Source: Pedobacter westerhofensis (GTDB taxonomy: Bacteria > Bacteroidota > Bacteroidia > Sphingobacteriales > Sphingobacteriaceae). From it: a stretch of 64,000 nucleotides of DNA. The position numbers and the translations under genes are program-made. Of this stretch, positions 8,596 through 16,467 are shown one piece after another. The notes below the pieces were generated by a model. It worked only from the letters and a program-made list of their open reading frames with translations. It did no database searches and was not told the origin of the DNA. Each line of letters opens with the position of its first letter. The first letter of the stretch is position 1. The stretch is from NCBI RefSeq assembly GCF_900182595.1, contig NZ_FXTN01000004.1:372001-436000 (forward strand), written 5' to 3'.

Positions 8596-9174
8596 ATGGC
8601 ACGAAATGTGGAATTTGATGAAGATAGGGCTATTCAAAAAGCCATGGAGGTTTTCTGGAGAAAAGGGTACGGCGGTGCTTCCATGCGTGATCTGACAGAC
8701 GCGATGCAGATAAACGCCAGTAGTTTATACAATACCATAGGAGATAAGCATCAGTTATTTATCAAGTGTATCACCAACTATGTACACACCCGGATGGAGG
8801 AAACTCTGGCACATTCCTCTAAAATCAAGTCACCGATAAAAGCAGTTATTGGTTTAATCAATGATTGTGTGAATACAATTCTTTATAGCGATAACCACTG
8901 TCTGGCCATAAAGACAACTTTCGAACTGGCGTCAACAGATCCGGATATCAAAGTGCTGCTCAAGCAGGATAGCGATTTTACGCATGGGTTTCTACTGAAG
9001 TTGATTCAGCAGGCAATTGAACTCAAAGAAATCACCAGCGATACAGACGCTGAAACTCTGACCAGTTTCATCCTGTCTGCTTTTACAGGCTGGCATGAAT
9101 CCTACATTATCCATCACGATCCTGTCAGGATCAAAAAGATGGCAAAATATCTCATCACACAAATTTCTCAGTAG
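8596..9174 (+). CDS. TetR/AcrR family transcriptional regulator
   Basis: The start at ATG 8596 (MARNVEFDED) is chosen because a longer frame from 8512 would begin upstream of the -7 element at 8580, and because TetR proteins begin close to their helix-turn-helix. The 192-residue protein has the HTH at about residues 10-55 (AIQKAMEVFWRKGYGGASM, then LYNTIGDKHQLF) and an all-helical ligand/dimer domain. It probably represses itself and the adjacent saccharopine-dehydrogenase-like gene, whose promoters share a 12-bp motif at identical spacing. The inducer is unknown. Confidence 0.85.
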   Translation: MARNVEFDEDRAIQKAMEVFWRKGYGGASMRDLTDAMQINASSLYNTIGDKHQLFIKCITNYVHTRMEETLAHSSKIKSPIKAVIGLINDCVNTILYSDNHCLAIKTTFELASTDPDIKVLLKQDSDFTHGFLLKLIQQAIELKEITSDTDAETLTSFILSAFTGWHESYIIHHDPVRIKKMAKYLITQISQ

Positions 9175-9208
9175 ATTGGCCTGACTGCAGTTGAACTTCG
9201 CGTTTTAA

Positions 9209-9252
9209 TGACATTAATCTGAAATGTTTGTTTTAAAATTAGCATACGTTTG
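9209..9252 (+). promoter_or_regulatory. Promoter of saccharopine-dehydrogenase-like gene with shared motif
   Basis: TACGTTTG at 9245-9252 is an exact -7 element. TGACATTAATCT at 9209-9220 starts 36 bases before it, identical in sequence and spacing to the copy in the TetR promoter. This is the likely binding site of that TetR protein (inference). Confidence 0.5.
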
Positions 9253-9349
9253 CTAAAGATATACGAGTAGTAACAGAGGCATTAAATAATAAACCTGCTT
9301 TTTGTTGCTATAAATCTGAAACGCATACTACAGAATAAAACTGAATAAC

Positions 9350-10348
9350 ATGAAAAACTTACAAACTATCCCACAGGGGAAATTGTTGATCTACGGAGCA
9401 ACCGGATACACTGGTACACTAATCGTCCATGAAGCAGCACGCAGAGGCATAGACTTCGAAATCGCCGGCAGAAGCGAAGATAAGTTAGCTGTATTGGCTG
9501 CTGAACTCAACGTTCCTTACCATGTATTTCATGTTGGTGACATTGAAGGATGGAAAGCATCCCTGGAAGGTAAAACTGCATTGCTAAATATAGCAGGACC
9601 TTTTAGCGAAACAGCAGAGCAGGCGATGGAAGCTGCCATCAAATCCAAGGTACACTACTTTGATATTACTGCAGAAGTAGACATTTACCGTCTTGCCGAA
9701 AGCAAAGATGCTGCAGCCAAAGCCGCCGGTATCATGCTGTTGTCAGGAGCCGGATTATTCGCTACATATGACCCTTTAATTGTACACACTGCGAAACGCG
9801 TAAAAAATCCTGTTGCACTGCGTGCAGCGTTCAAATATTCAGGAGGGTTTACGCCCGGTTCTGTAGCCAGCAGTGGCAATATCATCAACGCGGGATTTTT
9901 GGTGAGGAAAAACGGCGAGTTAAGAAAACTAACGGAAGCACCTTCTGCTGCTTTTGATCTGGGTGACGGCCCGGAAGATTTTTCTCTGATGCCTTTGGGT
10001 GCGGTAGTTATCAGTTATAAATCAACAGGTATTCCTGATATCGAGGAATATTTTGCAATGGCGGCTCCGGCTGAAGCGGGTACTGAACCATTCAAAGAAG
10101 GTCATCCGGTAGCAGGATCTGGCACACAGCGCAGTAAAATTCTAGTCGAAGTTACCGGAGATGACGGAACAGTAGTGCGTTCAATGGCGGATACACAGGA
10201 TGGTTATATGCCAACTGTTACATCAGCAGTTGAGGTGGTAAATCATGCATTGAATGGTTCGTTTAAAATAGGATTTCAGTCGCCCGCTTCTGCATATGGT
10301 GCGGAATTGCTGACTTCACTACACGATGTGAACATAACTGATTTTTAA
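9350..10348 (+). CDS. Saccharopine dehydrogenase-like NAD(P)-binding protein
   Basis: The 332-residue protein starts with a Rossmann domain: LLIYGATGYTG at residues 12-22, then EIAGRSEDKL binding the cofactor ribose. It continues as in saccharopine dehydrogenase / trans-acting enoyl reductase family proteins (NIAGPFSETAEQAMEAAI, then HYFDITAEVD). These are cytoplasmic oxidoreductases of varied and often unknown substrate; true lysine metabolism is not implied. Neighbouring TetR and the shared promoter motif suggest induction by a small molecule. A bidirectional terminator follows. Confidence 0.8.
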   Translation: MKNLQTIPQGKLLIYGATGYTGTLIVHEAARRGIDFEIAGRSEDKLAVLAAELNVPYHVFHVGDIEGWKASLEGKTALLNIAGPFSETAEQAMEAAIKSKVHYFDITAEVDIYRLAESKDAAAKAAGIMLLSGAGLFATYDPLIVHTAKRVKNPVALRAAFKYSGGFTPGSVASSGNIINAGFLVRKNGELRKLTEAPSAAFDLGDGPEDFSLMPLGAVVISYKSTGIPDIEEYFAMAAPAEAGTEPFKEGHPVAGSGTQRSKILVEVTGDDGTVVRSMADTQDGYMPTVTSAVEVVNHALNGSFKIGFQSPASAYGAELLTSLHDVNITDF

Positions 10349-10397
10349 GCTCGCTTTACGGATATGCTAGAAGTGTATCCGCTTAACATTCACAATA

Positions 10398-10446
10398 AAA
10401 CAAAATGGTTTTGCCGGCAATTCAGCTGACAAAACCATTCTTGTTT
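10398..10446. terminator. Bidirectional terminator between convergent genes
   Basis: Arms AAACAAAATGGTTTTG (10398-10413) and CAAAACCATTCTTGTTT (10430-10446) pair almost completely with one bulge around a 16-base loop. A-rich and T-rich flanks let it serve both convergent genes. Confidence 0.75.
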
Positions 10447-10465
10447 CTGGTGTAAAAAGAATTGA

Positions 10466-11209
10466 TTAAAGGATTGATGATCCTCCGTCAATGATGTGGT
10501 CGGCTCCGGTGATAAATGAAGCTTCGTCACTCGAAAGGAAGGCTACAAGCTGACCAATCTCTTCCGGTTTACCAATCCGGCCAATCGGCGTTAAGCTGAT
10601 CAGGTAGTCGTTCATGCCTTTCAGGCTGTCAGTATCCATTCCCATTTTACTGAATAGCTCAGTGTCAATGGCACCCGGACTGATGGAATTCACTCTGATC
10701 TTTCTTGCTGCCAGTTCCAGCGCTGCTGTTTTTACTATGGAATTTACTGCGGCCTTGCTTGCGCTGTAAACGCTGAGGGTAGAAGCGACCGTGGTAGCAA
10801 GTACAGAAGAAAGCACAACAACAGATGCTCCGTCATTAAGATAAGGGATGAACTTGCTCAGCGTAAAAAATACGCCCCTATAATTGATATTGTTGATCTT
10901 ATCAAAGTTAACTGGTGTTTCCTTTTCGATGGTGGATGTACCTGATACTCCGGCGTTGATGTACAGGATATCAACCTTGCCAAACTTATCACTCACTTCG
11001 CTTACTAAGCTGTCAATATCTTCAAGTTTTGCCTGATCTGATAAAATAGCGGTAACTCCAAGTTTTTGTGCGGCCAGATCTATCGCATCCTTTCTTCTTC
11101 CGGTGATAATAACTGTAGCGCCTAATTCTTTAAGAACTTTGGCCGTGCCATAGCCCATGCCACTGTTTCCGCCGGTAACGACAGCTATTTTGTTTTCAAA
11201 TTTGTTCAT
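10466..11209 (-). CDS. SDR family oxidoreductase (classical)
   Basis: The 247-residue classical short-chain dehydrogenase has the cofactor motif TGGNSGMG at 12-19, INAG at about 86-89, catalytic Ser in VVLSSVLA, the YSASK catalytic pair and the SPGAIDTEL segment. The C-terminus FITGADHIIDGGSS is typical of glucose/3-ketoacyl-reductase-like SDRs. It lies 12 bases downstream of the MFS exporter gene, in one operon divergent from an HxlR regulator. Such HxlR-controlled SDR/MFS pairs commonly respond to electrophiles or quinones; that is inference here. All catalytic residues are intact. Confidence 0.9.
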   Translation of the reverse strand: MNKFENKIAVVTGGNSGMGYGTAKVLKELGATVIITGRRKDAIDLAAQKLGVTAILSDQAKLEDIDSLVSEVSDKFGKVDILYINAGVSGTSTIEKETPVNFDKINNINYRGVFFTLSKFIPYLNDGASVVVLSSVLATTVASTLSVYSASKAAVNSIVKTAALELAARKIRVNSISPGAIDTELFSKMGMDTDSLKGMNDYLISLTPIGRIGKPEEIGQLVAFLSSDEASFITGADHIIDGGSSIL

Positions 11210-11221
11210 TGTCTTTGTTTT

Positions 11222-12616
11222 TTATAATTTTTGTGATGTATAATGCAGTGTAACTTGTTTTTTTGGGATGGTAAAAGTTGCAATCAGGGCAGCGATTAAA
11301 GCAATACCCGCAGCGGTTAAAAATGCTGTGCTGAGGCCTGAAGAAAAATCGTGGGGTTTAACATTGGCTGAGTATACGGATAATACTGCAGCAATGCCTA
11401 TGGCACCACCAATTTGCTGACTGATTTGTAAAACTCCTGAGGCTATACCGGCGTCTTCATCTTTAATACCTTCGAGGATTACAATACTGCCGGGTGAAAA
11501 TACCAAAGCAATACCTATACTATGCAGCACCAAAGGCACAAGAACACCTATTGAGTAATTGCTTGTACTGCTCAATTCTGAAAAACCAAGCAGACTGGCT
11601 GCTACTAAAAGGCTTCCGGTAACGAGTAAGGTGCGACTTCCGAAAATGGAAAGAAGACGGGGCACAAAATTGGATAGTATAAATACAATGGTTGTTAATG
11701 GAAGGTAAGCAACACCAGCCAGTAATGGGTTGTATCCCAGTACTTCCTGGAAATACTGAAGAATGAGAAATAAAGTTGCAAAGTGCATTCCGCAAATGAC
11801 TGCCATGACAAACAGACCACCACGTCTCGTTGTTGGGGCAAGAATATTTAGTTTCAACAGGGGCGCGGTAACTTTCGATTCTATCCTGATAAATAGGATG
11901 AACAAAAATGCAGCGCTGATAAAACTGCCTGCTGTGATTAATGATAACCATCCATATTCTCCTCCACTTATAAAACCGAATACCAGTGCCGAAGAGCCCG
12001 CCGTTGCTGTCAATGCGCCCAGCAGATCTATTTTTCCATTGACCTTCGCAGTTTCTGGTACAAGAAATGCTATTGCTGCAAAAGCTATAGCGCCAACCGG
12101 AACATTAATGAGCAATGACCACCGCCATGAAATAAAAGCGGTTAATGCCCCACCTATAATAAGGCCTAATGACGCACCAATAGAGGATACCGCTACAAAA
12201 AGGGATAAGCCACGGTTTTTTTCGTCTTCATTTCTGGCCAGAATGGTGATCAAAGCCAGCACACTTGGAGCAGCCAGCGCAGACCCAATACCCTGGAAAA
12301 TCCGGGCAATGATCAGGGTGGAAGGAGATTGCGCGATTCCTCCGCTGAGCGAGGCGAGGACAAATATAGCGAGGCCTACCTGAAATGCCTTGACCTGTCC
12401 CATAATATCACCTAATCGTCCACCTAACAGTAGCAAACCTCCAAATGCTAATGCAAAGGCATTTGGGATCCATGATAAATTCGTTGTGGTAAAACGCAGA
12501 TCAGTCTGAATATTCTTTAAGGATACTATGACGATCAGAAAATCCATCGCCAACATCAATTGTACTGTGAGTATAATAGCCAATGCAGTTCTTCTATGAA
12601 TTAATGTAGTAGTCAT
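11222..12616 (-). CDS. MFS drug exporter, DHA2 (EmrB/QacA) family
   Basis: The 464-residue polytopic inner-membrane protein has about 14 hydrophobic helices. It carries the DHA2 motifs LGGRLGDIMGQ (loop 2-3 motif A, about 64-74), ARIFQGIGSALAAPSVLALI (motif B/C region) and the repeated GGALTAFISWRWSLLINVPVG. These mark proton-coupled multidrug exporters. It leads an operon with the SDR gene and has an exact -7 element (TACCTTTG) 25-32 bases before the ATG. The divergent HxlR gene with direct-repeat operators 60 bases away is the likely regulator. The substrate is unknown. Confidence 0.9.
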   Translation of the reverse strand: MTTTLIHRRTALAIILTVQLMLAMDFLIVIVSLKNIQTDLRFTTTNLSWIPNAFALAFGGLLLLGGRLGDIMGQVKAFQVGLAIFVLASLSGGIAQSPSTLIIARIFQGIGSALAAPSVLALITILARNEDEKNRGLSLFVAVSSIGASLGLIIGGALTAFISWRWSLLINVPVGAIAFAAIAFLVPETAKVNGKIDLLGALTATAGSSALVFGFISGGEYGWLSLITAGSFISAAFLFILFIRIESKVTAPLLKLNILAPTTRRGGLFVMAVICGMHFATLFLILQYFQEVLGYNPLLAGVAYLPLTTIVFILSNFVPRLLSIFGSRTLLVTGSLLVAASLLGFSELSSTSNYSIGVLVPLVLHSIGIALVFSPGSIVILEGIKDEDAGIASGVLQISQQIGGAIGIAAVLSVYSANVKPHDFSSGLSTAFLTAAGIALIAALIATFTIPKKQVTLHYTSQKL

Positions 12617-12640
12617 GATTTATATAATAATTTGTTGGTT

Positions 12641-12648
12641 CAAAGGTA
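12641..12648 (-). promoter_or_regulatory. -7 promoter element of the MFS-SDR operon
   Basis: On the minus strand this reads TACCTTTG, an exact TAnnTTTG match. It puts the transcript start near 12636, about 20 bases before the MFS ATG. Confidence 0.55.
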
Positions 12649-12674
12649 TAATTACTTAACTTTACATTGGATAT

Positions 12675-12704
12675 GGGTTTCCCTTAGTATAGTGGGTTCC
12701 CTTA
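12675..12704. promoter_or_regulatory. Direct-repeat operator in front of the HxlR gene
   Basis: GGGTTTCCCTTA (12675-12686) and GGGTTCCCTTA (12694-12704) repeat at 19-base spacing directly before the HxlR start, with GGG...CCC symmetry inside each copy. Position and form suit binding by the HxlR dimer to control both divergent genes. Confidence 0.5.
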
Positions 12705-12716
12705 ATGATTGCGAAA

Positions 12717-13076
12717 ATGGAACAGACAAGATTACTCAATGACATAGAAAAGGATTGTTCAAAAATCCTCTTTGCGATACAAGACGCGCTTGATTTAATC
12801 AGCGGTAAATGGAAGATCAAAGTGATCAGCGTGCTGCTTTACGGTAAGAAAAATTTCACTGATTTACAAAGGCAGATTGACGGCCTTGGCTCCAAAATGC
12901 TTTCCAAGGATCTGCAGGAGCTGGAAATTAACGGGTTAATCACCAGAACGGTAAATGCTACAAAGCCCATTACGGTGACCTATGAGTTAACGGAATATGG
13001 CTATACTATGGAGCCGATTATCCAGGTGCTTGCTGATTGGGGAACGGAACACAGACATAAAATTACTGGAAGATAA
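12717..13076 (+). CDS. HxlR family winged-helix transcriptional regulator
   Basis: Translation probably begins at ATG 12717 (MEQTRLLND); the ATG at 12705 abuts the repeat operator. The 119-residue protein has the HxlR signature: Cys near the N-terminus (EKDCSK), ISGKWKIKVISVLLYG, FTDLQRQIDGLGSKMLSKDL and a wing TVTYELTEYGYTMEPIIQVL. The N-terminal Cys is the thiol sensor in several members such as YodB and HypR, so it may sense quinones or electrophiles (inference). It is divergent from the MFS-SDR operon. Confidence 0.9.
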   Translation: MEQTRLLNDIEKDCSKILFAIQDALDLISGKWKIKVISVLLYGKKNFTDLQRQIDGLGSKMLSKDLQELEINGLITRTVNATKPITVTYELTEYGYTMEPIIQVLADWGTEHRHKITGR

Positions 13077-13434
13077 TCCGGTTTTTGTGGGTATACGGAA
13101 AATTAAAACAGGATTGCAAACGGGCATTTCGCCGGCTTGTAGTTCTTTGGCTTTTTTAAATAAAATAGGGTTTTTAAATTGCTGTCCATAACGACTGATT
13201 TAAGTAATACAAATTTAACTTAACCGTCAGGCTTGCACAAGATGTTCAAATTACAAACTGGTTGATACATAATTTGTTACATCGTTCCAGTGAGTTCGCT
13301 CATTTTTTAGACCTACTCACTGGATTACTCACTGGAGATATGGTTTTATATGAAATATGTGAACACACTTAAAAACAAAAAAGTCCGTTAATTGAACATT
13401 AACAGGCTATTTAAACATTTTGATATTGCTATCT

Positions 13435-13449
13435 GCGGAGAGTGGGGGA
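13435..13449. repeat. 15-bp duplicate of tRNA-Ser 3' end
   Basis: GCGGAGAGTGGGGGA occurs here and again at 13610-13624 inside the tRNA-Ser gene, 175 bases apart. The rest of the tRNA is not repeated. A duplicated tRNA 3' end is the usual trace of site-specific integration or of a truncated tandem tRNA copy. No integrase gene is seen nearby. Confidence 0.5.
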
Positions 13450-13573
13450 CTAGCTCGCTACTCTCGCTGATCCCTGTTAGGGGGAGGTTTCAAACAAAAT
13501 GCTGTCGCTGCGCTCCTGTCCTTTTTTGTCATCCACCAAGCCTTGCGCTACCGCGCAGAACTTGCTGTATAAC

Positions 13574-13606
13574 AAAAAATGCCACCCTATTGGGTAGCAT
13601 TTTTGT
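13574..13606 (-). terminator. Rho-independent terminator of tRNA-Ser
   Basis: In minus-strand sense, arms AATGCTACCC and GGGTGGCATT pair around a 4-base loop with one G-U pair, flanked by A and T runs. It lies directly after the tRNA 3' end. Confidence 0.85.
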
Positions 13607-13607
13607 T

Positions 13608-13697
13608 TGGCGGAGAGTGGGGGATTCGAACCCGCGGACCCTTTGACAAGTCAACAGTTTTCAAGACTGCCGCAATCGACCACTCTGCCAACTCTCC
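13608..13697 (-). tRNA. tRNA-Ser (anticodon UGA), CCA encoded
   Basis: In minus-strand sense the acceptor stem GGAGAGT (13697-13691) pairs with ACTCTCC (13618-13612), discriminator G and an encoded CCA follow. The anticodon loop is CTTGAAA with anticodon TGA. A long variable arm (GTTGACTTGTCAAAG region) and the T-loop GGTTCGAATCC confirm a serine class II tRNA. Confidence 0.95.
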
Positions 13698-13816
13698 GCG
13701 ACAAAAGTACAATTAAACTCCAATTCGCCAAACAGTAGCCCTGAACTATCTTTTAAATGCCTCATTATGAAACTGATTTTTTTTCCTGAACCTGTTTTTA
13801 GATGCGCTCAACGCTC

Positions 13817-13960
13817 TTAATGCGAAGTTCCAGGTGTGAAAATTGTAATATCCACATCATTACCCAGCCCCTCAAACTGCCCTGTAACCGCTAAAAAACG
13901 AATTGCTCCTGTAATATGTTTGAATTTCGCAATTAATGGTTTGATTAACGCAACTGTCAT
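13817..13960 (-). CDS. Possible 47-residue protein of unknown function
   Basis: An ATG frame encodes 47 residues beginning MTVALIKPLIAKFKHITGA and ending FTPGTSH. It is divergent from the AraC regulator. No family is recognised. It may be a remnant of a larger enzyme gene or chance; there is no ribosome binding site to help. Confidence 0.2.
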   Translation of the reverse strand: MTVALIKPLIAKFKHITGAIRFLAVTGQFEGLGNDVDITIFTPGTSH

Positions 13961-13974
13961 AAAACTATCCAAAG

Positions 13975-13982
13975 TAAATTTG
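13975..13982 (+). promoter_or_regulatory. -7 element of the AraC gene
   Basis: TAAATTTG matches TAnnTTTG exactly, giving a transcript start near 13987 and a leader of about 25 bases before ATG 14012. This also argues against a GTG start at 13982. Confidence 0.5.
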
Positions 13983-14011
13983 TGTCAGCAAATTTTATTA
14001 AATTCATCCCT

Positions 14012-14914
14012 ATGGAAAAGACGCAAACGTTAGAGAACTTTTATCAGAGCAAATTTAACACCGCTACGCCCAATATACAGCATGGGGTGGGGCACTTTAA
14101 TGTGTTCCGCCTTGAAGACTGCATGGGGCCAAATGCGAAACCCGTTTCATACAGCAGAAGGGATTTTTATAAAGTAAGCCTGGTGCGTGGCAAATACTTG
14201 TACCACTATGCAGACAAAAGTATTTCCATCGAAGGCACCACGCTGATCTTTTTTAATCCCAACGTTCCTTATACCGTACAATCACTTTCAGAAAACAACA
14301 CCGGGTTCTTCTGCATCTTTACAGAATCCTTTTTTATAGAAAAAATACGCGGAAGCCTGACCGATCTTCCGATGTTCAGCAACGGTGGCAAGCCGGCATA
14401 TTTCCTGGATGAGAAACAGGATGAAGTGGTATCTTCTATTTTCACGAAAATGCTGGATGAAATTGAATCAGACTATGTTTTCAAGTATGATCTGCTCCGT
14501 AATTACGTCACAGAGCTCACGCATTATGCACTGAAGTCGCAGCCTTCAGAAACGCTGTACCAGCATCCTGATGCCAAGTCAAGGATTACTTCTGTCTTTA
14601 CAGAATTACTGGAGCGTCAGTTCCCGATAGAGACTCCTTCACAACGCTTCTCGATGCGCTCGGCGAAAGACTTTGCAGAAAAACTTGCGGTACATGTAAA
14701 CCACCTCAACAGGTCGGTCAAAGAGACCACAGGAAAGACCACAACAGATATCATTACTCAGCGACTGCTGGCCGAAGCAAAATCTCTGCTGCGCCATACC
14801 GACTGGAATGTTTCTGAAATAGGATACTGCCTGGGCTTTGAAGAGGCGGCACACTTCAATAACTTTTTCAAAAAACAAACCGCTTATACCCCGGGTTCGT
14901 TCAGAAATGTTTGA
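14012..14914 (+). CDS. AraC family transcriptional regulator
   Basis: The 300-residue protein starts at MEKTQTLENFYQ. An N-terminal cupin-like sensing domain spans about 1-170 (VGHFNVFRLED, YSRRDFYKVSLVRGKYLYHY). The C-terminal AraC HTH pair is at about 200-300 (KDFAEKLAVHVNHLNRSVKE, then DWNVSEIGYCLGFEEAAHFN, FFKKQTAYTPGSFR). It is a full-length paralogue of the AraC protein at 47419-48327. An SDR gene follows 76 bases downstream in the same direction and is the probable target. Confidence 0.9.
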   Translation: MEKTQTLENFYQSKFNTATPNIQHGVGHFNVFRLEDCMGPNAKPVSYSRRDFYKVSLVRGKYLYHYADKSISIEGTTLIFFNPNVPYTVQSLSENNTGFFCIFTESFFIEKIRGSLTDLPMFSNGGKPAYFLDEKQDEVVSSIFTKMLDEIESDYVFKYDLLRNYVTELTHYALKSQPSETLYQHPDAKSRITSVFTELLERQFPIETPSQRFSMRSAKDFAEKLAVHVNHLNRSVKETTGKTTTDIITQRLLAEAKSLLRHTDWNVSEIGYCLGFEEAAHFNNFFKKQTAYTPGSFRNV

Positions 14915-14990
14915 ATTTAGCAATGATGTGATTGATTGTTGCAATTTTTGAGCCTGCTGAACCATTAATTTTGTTATCAAAATAACAATC

Positions 14991-15854
14991 ATGGAAACAA
15001 AATCGCAAGTATGGTATGTTACAGGTGCCACAGAGGGACTTGGATTAGATTTAGTAAAACAGCTACTTGCAGCTGGGTATAAGGTTGCTGCAACTGGCAG
15101 GAATGCCGAAGATCTTGAAGCTGCGGTAGGCCACTGGTACCCTAATTTTTTGCCGCTTGAAGTTAACCTTTCCAATGAAGACAGTGTAAGCACATCTTTA
15201 AAAGCTACGGCTACCAGGTTTGGTAAGATCGATGTGGTAGTAAATAATACAGACAGTCCAATCTCAGAAGACTCAGGTCAGATGAGCGATAAAGAGGCGA
15301 GGGCCACTTTTGAGATCAACGTTTTCGGAATGATGAACGTGATCAGAAACGCCATGCCTAATCTCAGGAAAAACTTGTCAGGACATTTCTTCAATGTTTC
15401 CTCGTCAGGAGAATTTAACGGGACGTATCCGGGTTTCAGCATTTACTGTGCAGCAAGGTTCGCCGTAGCAGGACTTTCTGAGTCGCTCGCCGCAGAAGCC
15501 AGGCCATTTAATATCGGTGTCACTGTCGTGCTGCCTGGCCAGTTCCACACGGGCAATCTGAATGCTGTTACAGAAAGCAAACCATCTTCAGGCCATATGC
15601 TCAATGCTCAGACCCAGGTAGAGCATAAACAGGAGTTATATCCCGATGGTGCCGCTATTAAGCAGCAGGTTGATCCTAAGAAAGCCGCTGCACTGATGAT
15701 CAGTATTGCTGCAAAGAGCCAGCCGCCACTTTACCTGTTCCTGGGCAAACGCGCTTTTGAAGATGCTGCTGAAAAGATTAACCTGGTACAAAAGGATATG
15801 TGTGCCTGGAAAAGCGAAGCACTAAGCACTGATGCCAAAGCAGAACTGGAATAA
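14991..15854 (+). CDS. SDR family protein with altered catalytic Lys
   Basis: The 287-residue protein has the classical SDR cofactor motif TGATEGLG (11-18), Ser in FNVSSSGEF (about 138) and catalytic Tyr152. Two signature residues differ: NNAG is NNTD (85-88), and the YxxxK motif is YCAAR, so the catalytic Lys is Arg156. The codons are TAC...AGG, with no frameshift nearby. The C-terminus extends about 40 residues beyond the core. Lys-to-Arg normally cripples SDR catalysis, so it could be a weak enzyme or a binding/sensing protein. It is paired with the upstream AraC regulator. Confidence 0.85.
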   Translation: METKSQVWYVTGATEGLGLDLVKQLLAAGYKVAATGRNAEDLEAAVGHWYPNFLPLEVNLSNEDSVSTSLKATATRFGKIDVVVNNTDSPISEDSGQMSDKEARATFEINVFGMMNVIRNAMPNLRKNLSGHFFNVSSSGEFNGTYPGFSIYCAARFAVAGLSESLAAEARPFNIGVTVVLPGQFHTGNLNAVTESKPSSGHMLNAQTQVEHKQELYPDGAAIKQQVDPKKAAALMISIAAKSQPPLYLFLGKRAFEDAAEKINLVQKDMCAWKSEALSTDAKAELE

Positions 15855-15991
15855 TTCTTTTGCCCAATCCCGGAAAATGGACATTTGCGACCACTTAAAC
15901 AGACATAATTAAAATAATTCTAATTTATCTTCGATTTTATTTGTATCGAGTCTTAATAATGTGAATATTTGCAATATAATCAATTCATTAA

Positions 15992-16360
15992 ATGCAAAAC
16001 GTCATTACCGCTGAGCCTCTTGTAGAATTCGTAGAAGTATTTAGAACTGTTAATGGTTCTGTATTTCAGTCTGACAAAGAAAATTGCTGGTATATTGATT
16101 TTGTAGGCAAGCTTGCCCGTTTTGATTACAGGAGCATCATGAAGCTCAGAAAGGCGATTTACGCGATAGATATCGAAGCACTGCTGCTGAATTCTGAACT
16201 GACGCCTGATCTGGAGATCGTATTTATCTGTGCCTGTGATCACTGCTACGTGTTAACCCTGCTGGAAATTATTGATTTCAAAAAATTGCTTGAAGGAACA
16301 TTTGTCATGCTGGAGTTAAACCGCATCATTCATGACAGGGTTTACCGCTTAAGTATCTGA
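15992..16360 (+). CDS. Conserved hypothetical protein
   Basis: The 122-residue protein has no signal peptide or membrane helix. It has a mixed alpha/beta pattern and three Cys in or near FICACDHCYVLT (about 80-91), which includes CACDHC, a possible metal site. I do not recognise a named family. It is a single gene upstream of ferritin on the same strand, with about 107 bases between. Confidence 0.6.
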   Translation: MQNVITAEPLVEFVEVFRTVNGSVFQSDKENCWYIDFVGKLARFDYRSIMKLRKAIYAIDIEALLLNSELTPDLEIVFICACDHCYVLTLLEIIDFKKLLEGTFVMLELNRIIHDRVYRLSI

Positions 16361-16423
16361 CCTTCTTTAGACTTAGAATCTTTCCATATTTCACTGTAAT
16401 GCTGCAAAGTTGATTTTATGCAC

Positions 16424-16431
16424 TATTTTTG
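16424..16431 (+). promoter_or_regulatory. -7 element of the ferritin gene
   Basis: TATTTTTG matches TAnnTTTG exactly, giving a start near 16437 and a leader of about 30 bases to ATG 16468. Confidence 0.5.
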
Positions 16432-16467
16432 CATCAGTCAAATCGACAAGAACATAATTACAAATAT

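Larger units (their letters stand above)
13077..13607. other. Gene-free stretch with repeats upstream of tRNA-Ser
   Basis: No convincing gene is seen. It contains CCAGTGAG (13287-13294) with inverted copies CTCACTGG at 13316-13323 and 13328-13335, a 15-base copy of the tRNA-Ser 3' end at 13435-13449, and the tRNA terminator. A plus-strand frame (13392-13646) that reads into the antisense of the tRNA is spurious. Confidence 0.5.
13698..14011. other. Intergenic stretch between tRNA-Ser and AraC gene
   Basis: Apart from a doubtful 47-residue minus-strand frame (13817-13960) and a -7 element for the AraC gene, nothing recognisable lies here. Confidence 0.4.

Noticed and set aside
11763-12383. 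206-residue plus-strand frame opposite the MFS exporter
   Set aside because: Antisense of a membrane-protein gene; composition follows from the exporter codons.
13077-13607. Integrase or phage remnant beside the tRNA
   Set aside because: The repeat of the tRNA end hints at integration, but no recombinase motif could be read in either strand.
13392-13646. 84-residue plus-strand frame
   Set aside because: It reads through the antisense of tRNA-Ser and its terminator and ends in the sequence typical of such false proteins.
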